Positions 1 through 11,600 are shown, counted from the first letter of the stretch. The stretch is DNA of 64,000 bases from Lomentospora prolificans (GCA_029532625.1 JARFXM010000004.1:1550001-1614000); one strand, 5' to 3'. Notes: generated from the letters alone by a model not told the origin. A program made the numbers and translations.

Positions 1-1772
1 ACGTCGAGCATATCGACGGCTCGCCCGAGAACGTGTCCAAGCTGAAGAGGGAGAAGACGTCCATGATGCACGAGTTGCAGCTGTTGATGATTCGGAAGAA
101 TATGGCGAGCTGCGAGATTCGGGATATCGATAACAAGATTGCTAACCTAACGGGTATGAGGAGGACCGTTCTTGATCGCCTAGCGCATCTCGAACAGGAT
201 GAAGCCGTCCTAGAGCAGGATAGTGAGTTGCTCTCCCTTTTCAATTCCCTTTCTTTTTTTTTTTTTTTTTTCCACCCAACATGCTTCTTCCTCTCTTCAC
301 GCCACACTATTTCCGGCTCTCGCTAACCACCATCATGTCCGCCGCCCTCAGTCGTCGATATGGAAGCCCGCCTAGAAGAGGCGCAAGCCCTTGCCAAAGA
401 AAACGAGCCCACCGGTCGGCAGACCCCGATCGACGAAGACGATGGCCTAATAATAGACGCCGAAGACGTGGGATTCATGACCGAATCCATCTACGAAAAG
501 ATCCCCTCGAACCAGACCACGCCGACCCGCCCCAAGAACCTCAAGGCCGTTCGCCGAAAGTCCATGCCTATATTGCACGAGCACTACGAGGCCGGTAGCT
601 GTATCAGGGAAATCAGAGCCCACCAGGACACCGTCCTCGCCATGGACTTTGACGCGCCTTTTGGCACCATGGTCTCCTCCGCCATGGATGACACCGTGCG
701 CGTATGGGATCTTAATGCTGGACGCTGCATCGGCATGCTCGAAGGCCACACGGCCTCTGTCCGAGCCCTCCAGGTCCAAGACAACCTTGTCGCCACCGGT
801 TCCGTAGACGCCACCGTCCGACTTTGGGACTTGAGCAAGGCCCACTACGACCCCTACGGCAGTGGCTTCGGCGGCGACGAGGACGAGGAAGACGGCATCG
901 CCTTTGCCCACCCCGACGACCAGCCCGTGGATCCTCCCGCCGGGACCATGGCCGAATGCCCTCTCTTCACCCTGCAAGCTCACCTGGACGAGATCACTGC
1001 CTTGCACTTCCGCGGTGACACCCTGGTATCTGGCTCGTCCGACAAGACTTTGCGCCAGTGGGACCTCAACAAGGGCCGCTGCGTGCAGACTCTGGATGTC
1101 ATGTGGGCAGCCGCTCAGGCTTCGGCTGGCCTGGGCAGCAGTGATGGCAACTGGCGACACACATCACGCGGGTCGGATGGATCCGCGGATTTCGTCGGCG
1201 CCGTGCAGGTCTTTGACGCTGCGCTGGCGTGCGGTACCGCGGACGGAATGGTGAGGCTGTGGGATTTGAGGAGCGGACAGGTCCACAGGAGTCTGGTCGG
1301 CCACACCGGCCCGGTTACGTGTCTGCAGTTTGACGACGTGCACCTCGTCACCGGCAGCGTGGACCGAAGCATCAGGGTAAGAGCAAAAGCACCCGTTCCC
1401 AATTTTTTTTTTTTTTTTTTTCCCCTTTCCTTCGCTTTGCAACTCTCTACACGAACTCTTTTTGGCTCACTTTTTTTTTTCTTCGGTTCTCTATAGATCT
1501 GGGACTTGCGTACCGGTGTCATCCACGACGCCTACGCTTACGATCACCCCGTCACGAGCATGATGTTTGACGCTCGTCGCATCGCCACCGCCGCGGGCGA
1601 GGACGTGGTCAAGGTCTACGACAAGGTCGAGGGTCGCCAGTGGGACTGCGGCGCCGGCATCGCCTTTGCCGAGGAGCAGAGGAAGACGTCGATTGTCGGC
1701 CGCGTAAGGTTGCGAGACGGCTACCTCGTCGAGGGTAGGCACGACGGCATGATTGGCGTGTGGGCGTGTTAG
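1..1772 (+). CDS. mdv1: Mitochondrial division WD40 protein, Mdv1/Caf4 type (5' truncated)
   Basis: This is the C-terminal part of a WD40 adaptor that, in yeast, links the outer-membrane fission receptor Fis1 to the dynamin Dnm1 on mitochondria. The frame is open from base 3, so the start lies outside the window. Exons are 1-222, 352-1376 and 1497-1772. Introns 223-351 (GTGAGT) and 1377-1496 (GTAAGA) keep the phase and rebuild an IWDLRT repeat end across the second junction. A charged, heptad-like helix comes first (about 70 residues visible). It is followed by an acidic linker and then WD40 repeats with clear VRVWDL, VRLWDL, LRQWDL and VRLWDL ends. An acidic loop interrupts two blades, as is common in fungal homologues. 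Both introns carry long T runs (18 and 19 nt). The order of coiled coil then WD40 separates it from other WD proteins; the Mdv1 versus Caf4 label is by family knowledge. It is convergent with the next gene. Confidence 0.85.
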
Positions 1773-1826
1773 AGCTACGGAATGAGAGAAACGAACGTGT
1801 GTGTGGGAATAGACGAATAGATGGGT

Positions 1827-1870
<44 letters not shown>

Positions 1871-2507
1871 TAGGATGGAGCCGCGCTGTTCGTCTTATCT
1901 TCTGTTCGTCTTATCTTCTCTTTTTCTCTTTTTTTCTTTCCTCTTTTTTCTTCTTTTCTTCCTTGGGCCTTGGGTCTCTCGCTCTGTACATATGAGAGAA
2001 GGCGCCGGCATGTCTTTATAAAAAGGAAACACCATTTTCCCTCCTTTTTTTCCTTGGGCTGTCTCGTTCTCTTCTGTTCCACTTATGATCTCGGATGTCC
2101 TTACCACTCACTCTCATCTCTTCATGTACAGTAGTAGGACACAGCGTGTCTGGTGGGCCAATATAAAACACGGCGGGCAGTGATTTCGAACGGGGAAACA
2201 AAGGCCGGATTAGAAGGGTTTGGGTTTGTCTTGATCAAGTGTTGATGTACTCGTCTCTTCATAGCTCCTTTTTTTCTTCTTTTCTCTCTCTCTCTCCCAA
2301 ATCTTGATAATGAATCATCAAAAAAAGAGGTTTAAACCAAAAATTTAGATCCTTACCAGATAGCCCCATTCCAAACCATGATAATATAAGCGGGAAAGAA
2401 AAAAAGAAAGAAGAAGAAGAAGAAGAAAAGAAGAAAACACAAAAAATGCTGTTCCCAAAAAAAATATATAAAAATTCAAAAAAATCAACCCAAATTCACC
2501 CCCACCT
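1773..2507. other. Convergent 3' intergenic region
   Basis: The space between two convergent stop codons holds a (GA)n microsatellite, pyrimidine-rich stretches on the + strand and an A-rich purine stretch near 2396-2445. No coding signal is seen. It is probably the 3' UTRs of both neighbours. Confidence 0.6.
1831..1868. repeat. (GA)19 microsatellite
   Basis: An uninterrupted GA dinucleotide run of 38 nt lies about 60 nt after the fission-adaptor stop codon, probably in its 3' UTR. Confidence 0.95.
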
Positions 2508-3509
2508 CTACGACGATGCACCCTTCAAAAACTCAGCAACAGCCTTGACGCCCTCCCTAAACCCATCCCGATCAAAAAGCATAACCAAGCCCTCGGTCTT
2601 GACGCCCATCTCCTGAAACGCCCTCTTGCTATCAGCATTGGCCTCGTCCTCCTTGGTATACGCGTACGACCCGGACGCGGCGGCGAACCGCGCAAACACC
2701 TCGTCCTCGGGGTGAAAGTAGAAGACTGCGCCGTCCCTTTCCTCCGCGGTGGCGCGGCCGCCCTTTTGCTTCTTGGAGCGGCGCTCGCTGGTGACGGCGG
2801 CGGCCTCGGCCTGGGCGACTTCGGGATCGGGCAGGACTTCCCTGTAGACTCTCGACAGGAGGATGTAGTGGGTAAAGTCATATGGTTCGTTCTCCTCGAC
2901 GGCGTCGTCGAGCTCGTCGACGAGCATGGTATACAGCGGGCCGGCGACCTCGGCGGGCATGTTGATGAGGCGCTCGGCGAGGACCAGGCCGGCGTGTGCG
3001 TCCTTGTCCGCGAGGAGGGTTGCCAGCGGCGCGAGGGACGGGCCCACGGCGGTGGCTTTGGAGGCTAGGTAGGCGGCCAGGGCGTCGAGGCCGGGGTGTT
3101 GTTGGCGCTGGCGGAGGCGGAGGGCGGTGATGAGGGCGTAGGGGTCCGTTTCCTTGCCGTCGACTTTGACGGTGGAGCCGAGGGTGTTTGTGGAGAGGAT
3201 CAGGTCGGCGAGGGAGGAGGTGTCGAAAAGGGAGGAGTCGACGTCGAGGAGTTGGCGGAGGAGTGATTTTGTGCCGTGGAAGTCGATGGTCGGGTCGAAG
3301 TTGAACCATTCGAAGTCGACGTTGACGATGTCGAAGTCCTGGAGTAGGTTAGCAGGTACGGCAAGGTGGAGGGGGTGGTGGTCAAAGACAAAGGGAGAGA
3401 GAGAGAGAGAGAGAGATACCTCATCGTCGGAGCTGTCTTGGTCCATGGCGTTGGGATCGCGCTTGGCATCCTCCTTGCTGACGGAGTCTCTGTCGCGCTT
3501 CTTGCCCAT
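2508..3509 (-). CDS. bcp1: BCP1/BCCIP-family nuclear protein
   Basis: This is a 306-residue protein of the BCP1 family. Yeast Bcp1 is a nuclear chaperone and export factor needed for Mss4 export and for ribosomal protein Rpl23; animal BCCIP is the relative. I start it at the ATG at 3509 (MGKKRDRD), which gives the usual basic then acidic N terminus. The open frame upstream has only a TTG codon. Exons are 3509-3420 and 3338-2508. The intron 3419-3339 has donor GTATCT, a CTAAC branch site and a CAG acceptor, and joins DSSDDE to DFDIVNVDFEWFNF, a hallmark of the family. Length matches the family (about 280-320 residues). A basic QKGG-type nuclear-targeting stretch lies in the C-terminal third. 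The 81-nt intron is a multiple of three and has no stop, so retention would stay in frame. The upstream gene on this strand (Msb2 type) ends 1.8 kb away. Confidence 0.85.
   Translation of the reverse strand: MGKKRDRDSVSKEDAKRDPNAMDQDSSDDEVSLSLSLSPFVFDHHPLHLAVPANLLQDFDIVNVDFEWFNFDPTIDFHGTKSLLRQLLDVDSSLFDTSSLADLILSTNTLGSTVKVDGKETDPYALITALRLRQRQQHPGLDALAAYLASKATAVGPSLAPLATLLADKDAHAGLVLAERLINMPAEVAGPLYTMLVDELDDAVEENEPYDFTHYILLSRVYREVLPDPEVAQAEAAAVTSERRSKKQKGGRATAEERDGAVFYFHPEDEVFARFAAASGSYAYTKEDEANADSKRAFQEMGVKTEGLVMLFDRDGFREGVKAVAEFLKGASS
3395..3416. repeat. (GA)11 microsatellite inside the bcp1 intron
   Basis: A GA run of 22 nt (a CT run on the coding strand) sits directly after the 5' splice site of the bcp1 intron and makes up about a quarter of that intron. 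Confidence 0.9.
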
Positions 3510-4698
3510 TGATGCGGTGCGGCGGGTGTGGTGTGGTGCGTCTTGACGAGTTGCGAATTCCAACCAGTATTACTGTCACCTTGCGCTGCGGTTCTTGTCC
3601 GAGTTATGCTCGTTTCTACTTGTGGTTACTTGCGGTGCCTGGATTCTCAAAGCTCTTGACTGAAGTAGAGGGGGAACCGGGTAGAAAACGGGCAGAAAAA
3701 GAGACAAAAAAAAGAAAAAAAGAAAAAAAAAATCCAAAAATTCAAAGTGCCCCGCCATCTGTAAACATTTGATCCATTCACATTGGAGGGGTAAAAAAGG
3801 GAAGCAGCCAGCGACCAGAAGCTAAGCTCCAGAATCACCAAATAGTATTACTTCGTACTACTGCTACTTACTACATCTATTATTGTCTGACAATAGAGAC
3901 TATGGAAACTACGAGGAATAATATTGATTTTCCAGGTCAAAAGAAGCCTTGAAAGCCACCGTTGCAACCTTTCCACATTGATGGGAATTCCGAGACTAGT
4001 TTCAATACATCTCAGAACAAGAAACGCTCCATCACTCACTCCAAGCGCCAAGAGAGTAATCCGCCATGAAGAACAAACTTTTTCTTTGCATTTCTGAAAT
4101 GTGCAAGAGTACCCCAAAACTCCCTATTATATATAAAATGCATACAAATAGAGTATACGGACTGAAACCTGGCACACGCTCGCGACCCTTTCATCTACGT
4201 ACCTCATCCCCACACAAACCCGCACCCTCTCCAAACTTCCCCGGCGTCCAAACGCTTTCTAGCACCCACAGGAAACCCCGTATACTCCATCGCTAACGCC
4301 GTAAAAAGAACAGGATCCAGGAACGGAGGATATGTAGATAAAGAAGAAAAAGAACATCCAAGTAAAAAATATTAAAAGTGTGCGAGTGGCCACTGCCGCA
4401 AACTCAACCTGCCGCCATTCTCTCCGTCCACTCAAGTTGTTCTCCCCCACCCTCAAACCACTGAGAAGCACAGCACTTTTTAAGGTTTGACACGAAACAA
4501 AACGAGGACCCAAGCGCCTCTCTTCTCAAACTCTCTTCTTCCTCCGCGAGAGGACGGCAGGAAGAGATGAGAAAGCCTAGGAAAAGTCGTACGCAGGCCA
4601 ACGGTAGTACGATCCGTAAGCAAATCTAGAAAGGGTTCCAAAACGGAAATAAAAAGAAGCACGCCCGCTTTTCGCGAGAGAACAAAAGTGCCAAGAGG

Positions 4699-4731
<33 letters not shown>

Positions 4732-5354
4732 TTCCCTCAGTCTTCTTGCGGCTTCTCCATCGCAGCCCACACTTACCCACACTAGACTGACAACTCAAGC
4801 ATATATACAAAGAGAGTAAATTGTGTTTTGAGAAGAGTACAAGGAGGATCCGGGTCTACATGGTTCCACAGAGAGCACACAGAGAGACGGAAACAATTGA
4901 ATATTGCCAACGAAAACGCCTCTACGGGGCAAAATAAAGTGCTATGTTGGATTTTCGGAACTTGTCATAGCTTTTATTCTCCAGGGCATCATATACAAGA
5001 CTTTGTCGGTTAGCATAAATGGGTTACCCCCCAATATATCCTGGGTCCAGTGATATGTTGGGAGACGGAGAGACACAGAGAGATGCAGATACGGGTCTTG
5101 TGTGTAAAAAAAAAAAAATTGGTTGTTATAAAAAATAAATGCTTTAGAAGAAAATATAAAAAGAAAATATATGTTTGATGGCCGTGCCTCCCGAACGGGG
5201 TATCCAAGCGTAACATGGTTCGGGCGCACCAATAAATGTAATGAAGAATTCGGGGTCTTTTGTTTTCGCGTTCCCTTATTAAAAAATATCACAGGTCAAG
5301 AGACGACGCCCCCCTAATTTAAACTCCGTCTCTCAACTCAACTCTGGGGCCCGT
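3510..5354. other. Intergenic: bcp1 promoter and msb2 3' region
   Basis: These 1.85 kb separate two minus-strand genes. The left end should hold the bcp1 promoter, the right end the 3' UTR of the mucin gene. I see A-rich purine stretches (about 3700-3732), a 30-nt A run and a shorter A run near 5107-5119. The short open frames are low-complexity and show no family signal. Confidence 0.6.
4699..4728. repeat. A30 homopolymer
   Basis: An uninterrupted run of 30 A on the + strand in non-coding DNA. No retroelement coding sequence is visible next to it, so I treat it as a simple repeat rather than a retroposon tail. Confidence 0.9.
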
Positions 5355-7673
5355 CTAGTTCCATCCTAGCGAGTTCTCTGCCGCAACTGGCGCCGAAATG
5401 TAGGCCGTGCGCGCCGAGTTGCCGGCTCCACTTCGTCCACTGCCATGGCTTTCCCTGCCACCAGCTACGCCACCGTAGCTAGAGAAGTCGCGGCTAAGAA
5501 GAGCGCCACCCATCATCGCGCCAGCGGGGCTGCCGGAACCGCTGTAGCGCATGTCTGACGACGTAACTTCGGTGACAGAGCTAGCTCGGCGGTGCGCCTG
5601 CTTCTTGCGCTTGTAACGGCGGGCGACCAAGAACATGGCCGCTCCATACGCGACTGCAACGCTGACAGCTCCAAAGGCAATGCCGACCGTAGCACCCTTC
5701 TGCGAAGGAGTCTGCTCCTCAGTGGTGCTGCTGTCTTCACCATTGGTGAAGGGAGAACCGCCAGGCCCCGAGTTCTCGCCGTTGGTCACCTCGCCCTCGG
5801 AACCAGGGAAAATGCCGTAGGACGGGTCAATGGCAGACGCGAGCTCGTAAGCAAGAGCAGAGGGGTGGTGATATAGAGCCGAGTTGGTAAGGTGGATATC
5901 GATCTGGAGTGCGTCGATGATGCTGGTAGGGACGTAGGCCATAGCCGCCGTCGTAATCCAGCCCTTCTTCTGCTTTGTCTCGATGGGCACCAACCGCAGC
6001 ATCCTGACATCGGTCTCGTCAACACCCTCGCCATACGAGATAACCATGGGGAGGAAGGTGAAGATCTGCTGCGCAGCCGTGAAGTTCTCGGCAACGAACT
6101 CGTAGTGGAGGCGGCGGTCGAAGACGATGCGGATCAGCGTAGTGCCTGCCGGTTGCGTGACATCATCATCCGACGCATCGATGGTCTTGGGCATACCTGC
6201 CGGAAGCTCCTCGCTGTTAGTAGGGGCGGGGAGTTCCGCGTCACCAGTAGCGGTAGCATCATCGGCAGCCAACTTGGTACCGAGCCAAGCTTCCTTTCCT
6301 GTAACGGTGGCCGCGACAGGGACACTGGTAAACGTAGTGGTGTCGGCGGCAGGAGGAGGGAGAGGTTCAGAGCTTGTTGTGTCTGGAGGAGGCTCCGAAA
6401 CGGTCGTGTTGCCGGCACCGCCAGGGGCAGGGGTGATACCGGGGTCACCCGAAGTTGTCGTGTCAGGCGGGGGCACAGTGGTATCAGTGGGAGGCTCAGG
6501 CTCGCCAGTCGGGCCTGGCTCCTGGGGGGTGACGGTAGGGTCGGTAGGCTCGGGCTCCTGAGGGGTGACAGTGGGTGGAGGGTCGGTGGGCGACGGATCC
6601 TGCGGGGTCACTGTGGGAGAAGGATCGTTGGTCTGGGGAACGTCGGTGTTCTCCGTGGGAGGATCGGTAGGCGACGGTTCCTGGGGCGTCACGGTCTGGG
6701 GAGTATCGGTGGGTGTGGGATCCGGGTTGGGAATGATCTCGGTAGCGTTGACAACGGGGGTGTCAGGGCCGAGAATGCTAGAGATGACCGACTCAATGGG
6801 GTCGACCACTCCATCAAGAGGTCCCTTGGAAGTCGTGGTGGGTTGGGCAGCGACAGTGGTCTCCTCCTCGACGGGTGCGTCAGTCGGGGCGGGCTCTTGA
6901 GCAGTGACCACCTGGGAGGAGTCGGTCGGAAGAACGGGAATGACGACGACCTCGGAAGTCGTAGTAGTCTCCTTAGCCGGCTCCTCCTCGGTGGGCTCAT
7001 CTTCGGTGGGCTCCTCAGTAGACTTGGCAGGGGGGGCGGTAGTGTCAGCAGGAGTATCGACCTTGTCGGAGGTGGTAGTCTCAGTGGCGGGGTCCGTGGG
7101 TGTCTCCTCTGGGTCCTCAGTCACAACACCGGTCGGGGCGAGGAGGATACCACTGGAGGAAGAGCCCGTAGTGGTAGTGGTCTTGGTCTCAGAGGCATCC
7201 TTCTCGCCACCAGAAGGATAAGTCGCCTCAGAGGAGGTCTCGTCACCTTCTCTCTCGGCCGGCTCAGTGGTCTGGGTAGGCTCAGAGCTGATGCTAGAGT
7301 CCTTAACCGGAGTTGGCACTGTGGTGGTGACAACGACGGTGGTAGGGATGGAGAGGGTGAGAATGTCTGAGGTGTCACGGATGAGCTCGAGCGACGAACT
7401 TGAAGACTCCGCGAGAGACTCGGTGATCGTGTCAGTGATAGACTCGGTGGTATCGACGGGGTTTGTCGAGGTGTCGTCCTCACTCTCCGGGGTCGAGGTC
7501 TCGAGAGGGAGCTCGGTCGTGGGAGGGAAGGTCTCCTGCTGGGTAGAGGTCGAGTTCACAAACTGCCGCTTGACATGGCGGGGAAAGTATATCCTCGGGC
7601 GATCAGCTTCAGCGAGAGCCGTCGAAGCGAACGAGGCCAGCACGAGGGCCAGCGTCCACGTCTTCGGCTGCAT
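5355..7673 (-). CDS. msb2: Msb2-type signalling mucin
   Basis: This is a 772-residue single-pass plasma-membrane mucin. Msb2 proteins are surface sensors that feed the Cdc42/MAP-kinase pathway for filamentous or invasive growth and wall stress. The order seen is: a signal peptide (about 1-21, ending ALA); a long Ser/Thr/Pro-rich ectodomain open to O-mannosylation; four TVTPQ(E/D)P-type repeats around 319-381; and a folded juxtamembrane region (about 507-622, IRIVFDRRLHYEFV through QQIFTFLP). This region matches the conserved part of filamentous-fungal Msb2. One membrane helix (about 662-684) with a basic stop-transfer RRYKRKK follows. The cytoplasmic tail of about 88 residues ends in AENSLGWN, which I recall as typical of Msb2. 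The start is the ATG at 7673 and there is no intron. A TATA-like box lies about 90 nt upstream. The opposite strand shows a long spurious open frame caused by the repeated Thr/Pro codons. Confidence 0.82.
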   Translation of the reverse strand: MQPKTWTLALVLASFASTALAEADRPRIYFPRHVKRQFVNSTSTQQETFPPTTELPLETSTPESEDDTSTNPVDTTESITDTITESLAESSSSSLELIRDTSDILTLSIPTTVVVTTTVPTPVKDSSISSEPTQTTEPAEREGDETSSEATYPSGGEKDASETKTTTTTGSSSSGILLAPTGVVTEDPEETPTDPATETTTSDKVDTPADTTAPPAKSTEEPTEDEPTEEEPAKETTTTSEVVVIPVLPTDSSQVVTAQEPAPTDAPVEEETTVAAQPTTTSKGPLDGVVDPIESVISSILGPDTPVVNATEIIPNPDPTPTDTPQTVTPQEPSPTDPPTENTDVPQTNDPSPTVTPQDPSPTDPPPTVTPQEPEPTDPTVTPQEPGPTGEPEPPTDTTVPPPDTTTSGDPGITPAPGGAGNTTVSEPPPDTTSSEPLPPPAADTTTFTSVPVAATVTGKEAWLGTKLAADDATATGDAELPAPTNSEELPAGMPKTIDASDDDVTQPAGTTLIRIVFDRRLHYEFVAENFTAAQQIFTFLPMVISYGEGVDETDVRMLRLVPIETKQKKGWITTAAMAYVPTSIIDALQIDIHLTNSALYHHPSALAYELASAIDPSYGIFPGSEGEVTNGENSGPGGSPFTNGEDSSTTEEQTPSQKGATVGIAFGAVSVAVAYGAAMFLVARRYKRKKQAHRRASSVTEVTSSDMRYSGSGSPAGAMMGGALLSRDFSSYGGVAGGRESHGSGRSGAGNSARTAYISAPVAAENSLGWN

Positions 7674-7760
7674 GTTCGATTATGATTTGTGTCGTCGAGA
7701 CTCGTCCCGGGTGTATTCTCACAAGATTGGCTGTCTTCCGGTTTCGTAGTGTGGGTTTTA

Positions 7761-7771
7761 TTTATTTTATA
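7761..7771 (-). promoter_or_regulatory. TATA-like box of msb2
   Basis: On the minus strand this reads TATAAAATAAA and lies 88-98 nt before the mucin ATG, a sensible spacing for a core promoter with a short leader. Sequence match only. Confidence 0.5.
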
Positions 7772-8577
7772 GCCTAGATACGACCAAGACAAAAACCCGT
7801 CAGCGCCATAAATGGCGGATTGACGTTGGACGCTCGAAGAACTCGCTGAAAGCAACTCACTATGTCAGGGTCTTGTGGTAAAAGAGTGTACTTGACAATT
7901 ATAGTCAAAGAGCGTAGATCTACAATACGGCAAACGTTAGCGAAAAACTGGGGTTTCCGTTATGGTCGGGCGCGGATCCGATATGCATGAATGATCCGCG
8001 AGATCATCCGCGCAAACAAATTGGGCAAGTCCAAGGTATAGGCACAGCACTCGCCGCCCTCCACAAGTCGGTTGTTCTTCCGCGCAGGCGACGAAAGAGA
8101 CAACCAGGCGAGGAACCAGAAAAAGAATTGAACGATGCGTAGGAGACAGATGTGGATGGTTGGACGCACATTTGGTATCGTGTTATTCAAAAAAAGAGCG
8201 ACTCGACGAAAAATCGTCGGGGAAACAGCGGGTGGTGTTGGGACGTTTCTTCCGAAACAATTGAATTAGATCGTCAGGCGTCCGTCAGAGCATGGATATC
8301 CTAATCGTCGGCGAGCGAGAAGATGGCAAGGTCGGAGACATTGGCGGGACCGAATCTTGTCGTCGTGATCGTGTCGTCTAATGTCTAACCGGGGAGAAAT
8401 AACGCCGTCAAACCCGTCTAGTCGTCGAAGAGAATAGGAGAGGGGTGGAAGAGAAAAGGAGAGGAACGCCGGGCTCGGATCGGGCGGGTTAGAGGCGCGC
8501 AGGCGCTCGCGAGAATCGAAAGGGAAACGTCGTCGCCGTGATAAATCTTGTCGGACGGGGCGAGTACGATCTCGGTA

Positions 8578-8664
8578 AGGGGGGCGGAAGGAAGGGAAAG
8601 GGAAGGAGGAGGAAGTCGTAGAGAGATCAGGTGGCGGGAAGGGCAGGAAGGAAAAGGGAAGGTG
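8578..8664. repeat. Purine-rich tract
   Basis: The + strand is almost entirely G and A over about 87 nt, built from irregular GGAA/GGGA units. On the msb2 coding strand this is a pyrimidine tract about 0.9 kb upstream of the ATG. Such tracts can be nucleosome-excluding or form triplex DNA; no function is shown here. Confidence 0.6.
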
Positions 8665-11600
8665 GACACTCACTGTCCGCAGAAGGGGCAGCCAGGGAAC
8701 GGTGGAGCCAAGGTTCGGGAGAATGAAAGGGCAGGGAAACACGACTAGGGAGGGCTAGAGACGCTTGACAGGCGACGGGCCCTGATTTAGTGGGAGGGGG
8801 GTGTGAGGGTGGAGGCGGAGGTGGAGCCAGGCAAGCTGGCACCAAGACCCAGAGCACGACAGAAATTATGAGCCAGGGCGGGACAAGACGGTGGGTGTAC
8901 GGACTACATGAGTACAATAGGCATGGGTGCACTTGGGACAGAGAAGGAATATTCAGCCAATAATATCGAACCGTCTGCGCCACCCATACGCGAAACGGTC
9001 TTGGTTCTTGCTCCACTTCTACCGTCAACCCGTACCGTTGCAGGGGCAAGAGGCACCCGACACTTACGCAACGTGCTGCTGGCACTCCAAGCACCACCAC
9101 CACCATTGACCGCCAGGCCATATAGTGGTGGGTTTTCAAGATCAGGAGATTGCCTTTAGAGCTTGAGAAGCACAGCAGGTCAACTCGAGCACATTGGGCC
9201 CACGACGGCGCTTCCGCGTTTTTACGACCCAACGCAGCCATCAATCGCTTGTTTCCTTTCTCTCGTATTGCCCCATCCAGCATGGTCCGATAATAAGGCT
9301 GGGAGACGCAAAGCATTGTGTGACTCCTAGCATTGACCGGTCATCTCTCTGTCACCGCGAGGAATAAAAGTGGCACCTTAATGGAGTGTCCGGGGGACCA
9401 AAAGCACGCATCTGATAGTCAGTTTCGAAAGCAGGTGTGTCCGGGTAGTAACGGCGACGAAAGGCCAGCCAGCTGGAAGGTTAGCTCAAATTGGTTGAAC
9501 GACACAAAGGTACAGGTAAGATACAGCTCCCCTGCCCTGCTTTTGTGCGCATGAATGTGGCAATTTTGACCTTTTCCGAAGGTATCATCTATGTAGTCGC
9601 ATATTGCTTTCCCCATCTCGTCCATGCTATGGCCAATATACCGTAACAATATGGCCAAGACCTGTACGGAGTACACCAGTGGCTCGCTCAGGCCTCAAGC
9701 TGTCTGGTGCAATGTGACTGATGCCCCCGTTTTCCTTTTGATTCCAACCACTGACTTGCCCGTCCTTACTAGCACATCCTCCATATGGATCCCTCAGTGT
9801 CCTTGCCCCCCCTTTAATCCCTACGCACATACATGCAGTCGGTGATTAGCCTACATGAAAGAAATGACGGGAGAAGGAGAAACACGCAGCAGGGTAGGGT
9901 GGACATACATGATACCGAAGACCTCCCATCATAAGTCTTCAGCCACGCGAGATGAAATCTCAGAATATTACGAAGGTAGAGGAAGGCGGGCACCACGTTT
10001 GCGACACATTCTAGCATCCGGTCACCGGCCTGAAAAAGTAAGATGCTGACTGTCCCAGCAGGGTATTGATTTGGGCTAAGACCCACTGCCCTAACCGCCG
10101 GTACGCACGGAGCATTGGAGCAATACATGAAAACGGTGAGCCAGCTGGAACACCGATACGATTGATTTCGGTCAATACGAGATTGTAGGGGCTTCCAAGA
10201 GCCCTCGAAGCCTGTCAAGCAACGTCGTATTAGTGCGCAGCTTGTACACACGTACAGAGTAGCGACCACTAATCTCTACTCGAGCCAGCGCCATGAACCC
10301 TGTCGCCTGGGCGCTGAGCGTGAAATTGCAGTGCAGGATGCCGCATGCATGGCGCGTGAGAGGAAGCTTACTAGCGTCCTGGTAGGCCCAGGGCACCAAC
10401 AAGGTGACAGAAGCAGAAAAAGGTACCTAGCCCATCACTGCGTCAGCTGTATTGCGGGGATGTCACTTCACCTCTCAAGGATTGGAAGAGAACCATCGGT
10501 CGATGGGCCCTGGCCACGCAAGGTTGCCTGGCAGGGGAGCGAGCCATTTGAGTGGCTTCGCCCATCTGCGGGGCTAAAAATGGCTTCCATCAATGTTTCC
10601 CCTGGCGGGCGCGTGGCAGGGTGTGGTTGGGTACTTGACGCGCTTGTCCTAAGATCGCACTAATCGGTAATGCAGGCTCGGTCCACACAGGTACCTCATA
10701 CCCTTCAATTATGTATCTCGTCGCTAGTTCCAAGTCCACTTCCCCAACCCGCCCTTCCCTTTTTGCGTGCCCTGGCAAGCTTTCATTTCCCACGAATGAC
10801 CATTGGCGGTACCTACAACAGGCAGAGGTGAGGTACAAGTGGACTTGTCCAGGCGAAGTCTGGTCCAACGCCGGCTTCGTACTTGTAAACTCAGAGGGCA
10901 GTCTAGCCTGTGTGCATCGCATTTTTGTTCCTGACTAAAGCACGCACTAATCGCTGAATAATTACGCGGCGTGTCTAGAGAAGCCAAGGCACCAAGGGGG
11001 CCAGTGAGCATCCGTGAGAGATAGAAAAACGGTTACGGTTCCCCTTGCTCGAAACGGACAGGATCCGACGGAACACCAACGTCCCAATTTTTGAAAAAAG
11101 AAATGGGAGAGACTAATCCGTCGGAATTCTGGATGAGACATTTAGGACTGACCTTGGGAAAGTAAGGAATATTGTGGCTGTCTTGGTGAGACAAGGTATG
11201 CAGTGCGGTCCTCGCTTCTTTGCACTGCACGAGGAGGGCCCATCAAGGGGGATCATGGTGGTAGCCAGGCAATCAGTGCTCTTGCATGCAGAAAGAGGTC
11301 CGACGGCAAGGGGGACCCTCCATGGGTGGGAAACGTGACGGATGTGGTGCGAAGGTTCGGGACCAGGCCCGCGGTCTTTTTGCAAGGACATGGAGACCGA
11401 TGGAGACATAGACACCTTCTTGGAAGCCAGGACAGAGTAATACAAAGTAGTATAGTAAGCTTCCTGCGTTCCGACGAGGGCATTGGTACCTGGTCAAGGC
11501 GTGCCACTTGTGCTCCTTGGCTCACTTGGAGAGAGAATCTTTGCGCAGTTTTCGACTTGTGCAGTGCGGATGCTCCCAATGACGAATCCCAGCCTGAAAG

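Noticed and set aside
447..1160. 237-codon open frame antisense to the WD40 gene
   Set aside because: Shadow of GC-biased third positions in a clear WD40 coding exon.
4699..4728. A30 run as a retroposon tail
   Set aside because: No reverse-transcriptase or processed-gene sequence and no target-site duplication could be seen beside it.
5892..7370. 492-codon open frame antisense to the mucin gene
   Set aside because: It is the shadow of repetitive Thr/Pro/Glu codons and reads as Gly/Arg/Leu low complexity.
8627..9316. 229-codon minus-strand open frame with an ATG
   Set aside because: Its second half is a pyrimidine-rich tract translated into Pro/Ser/Leu, and the first half has no family pattern or splice support.
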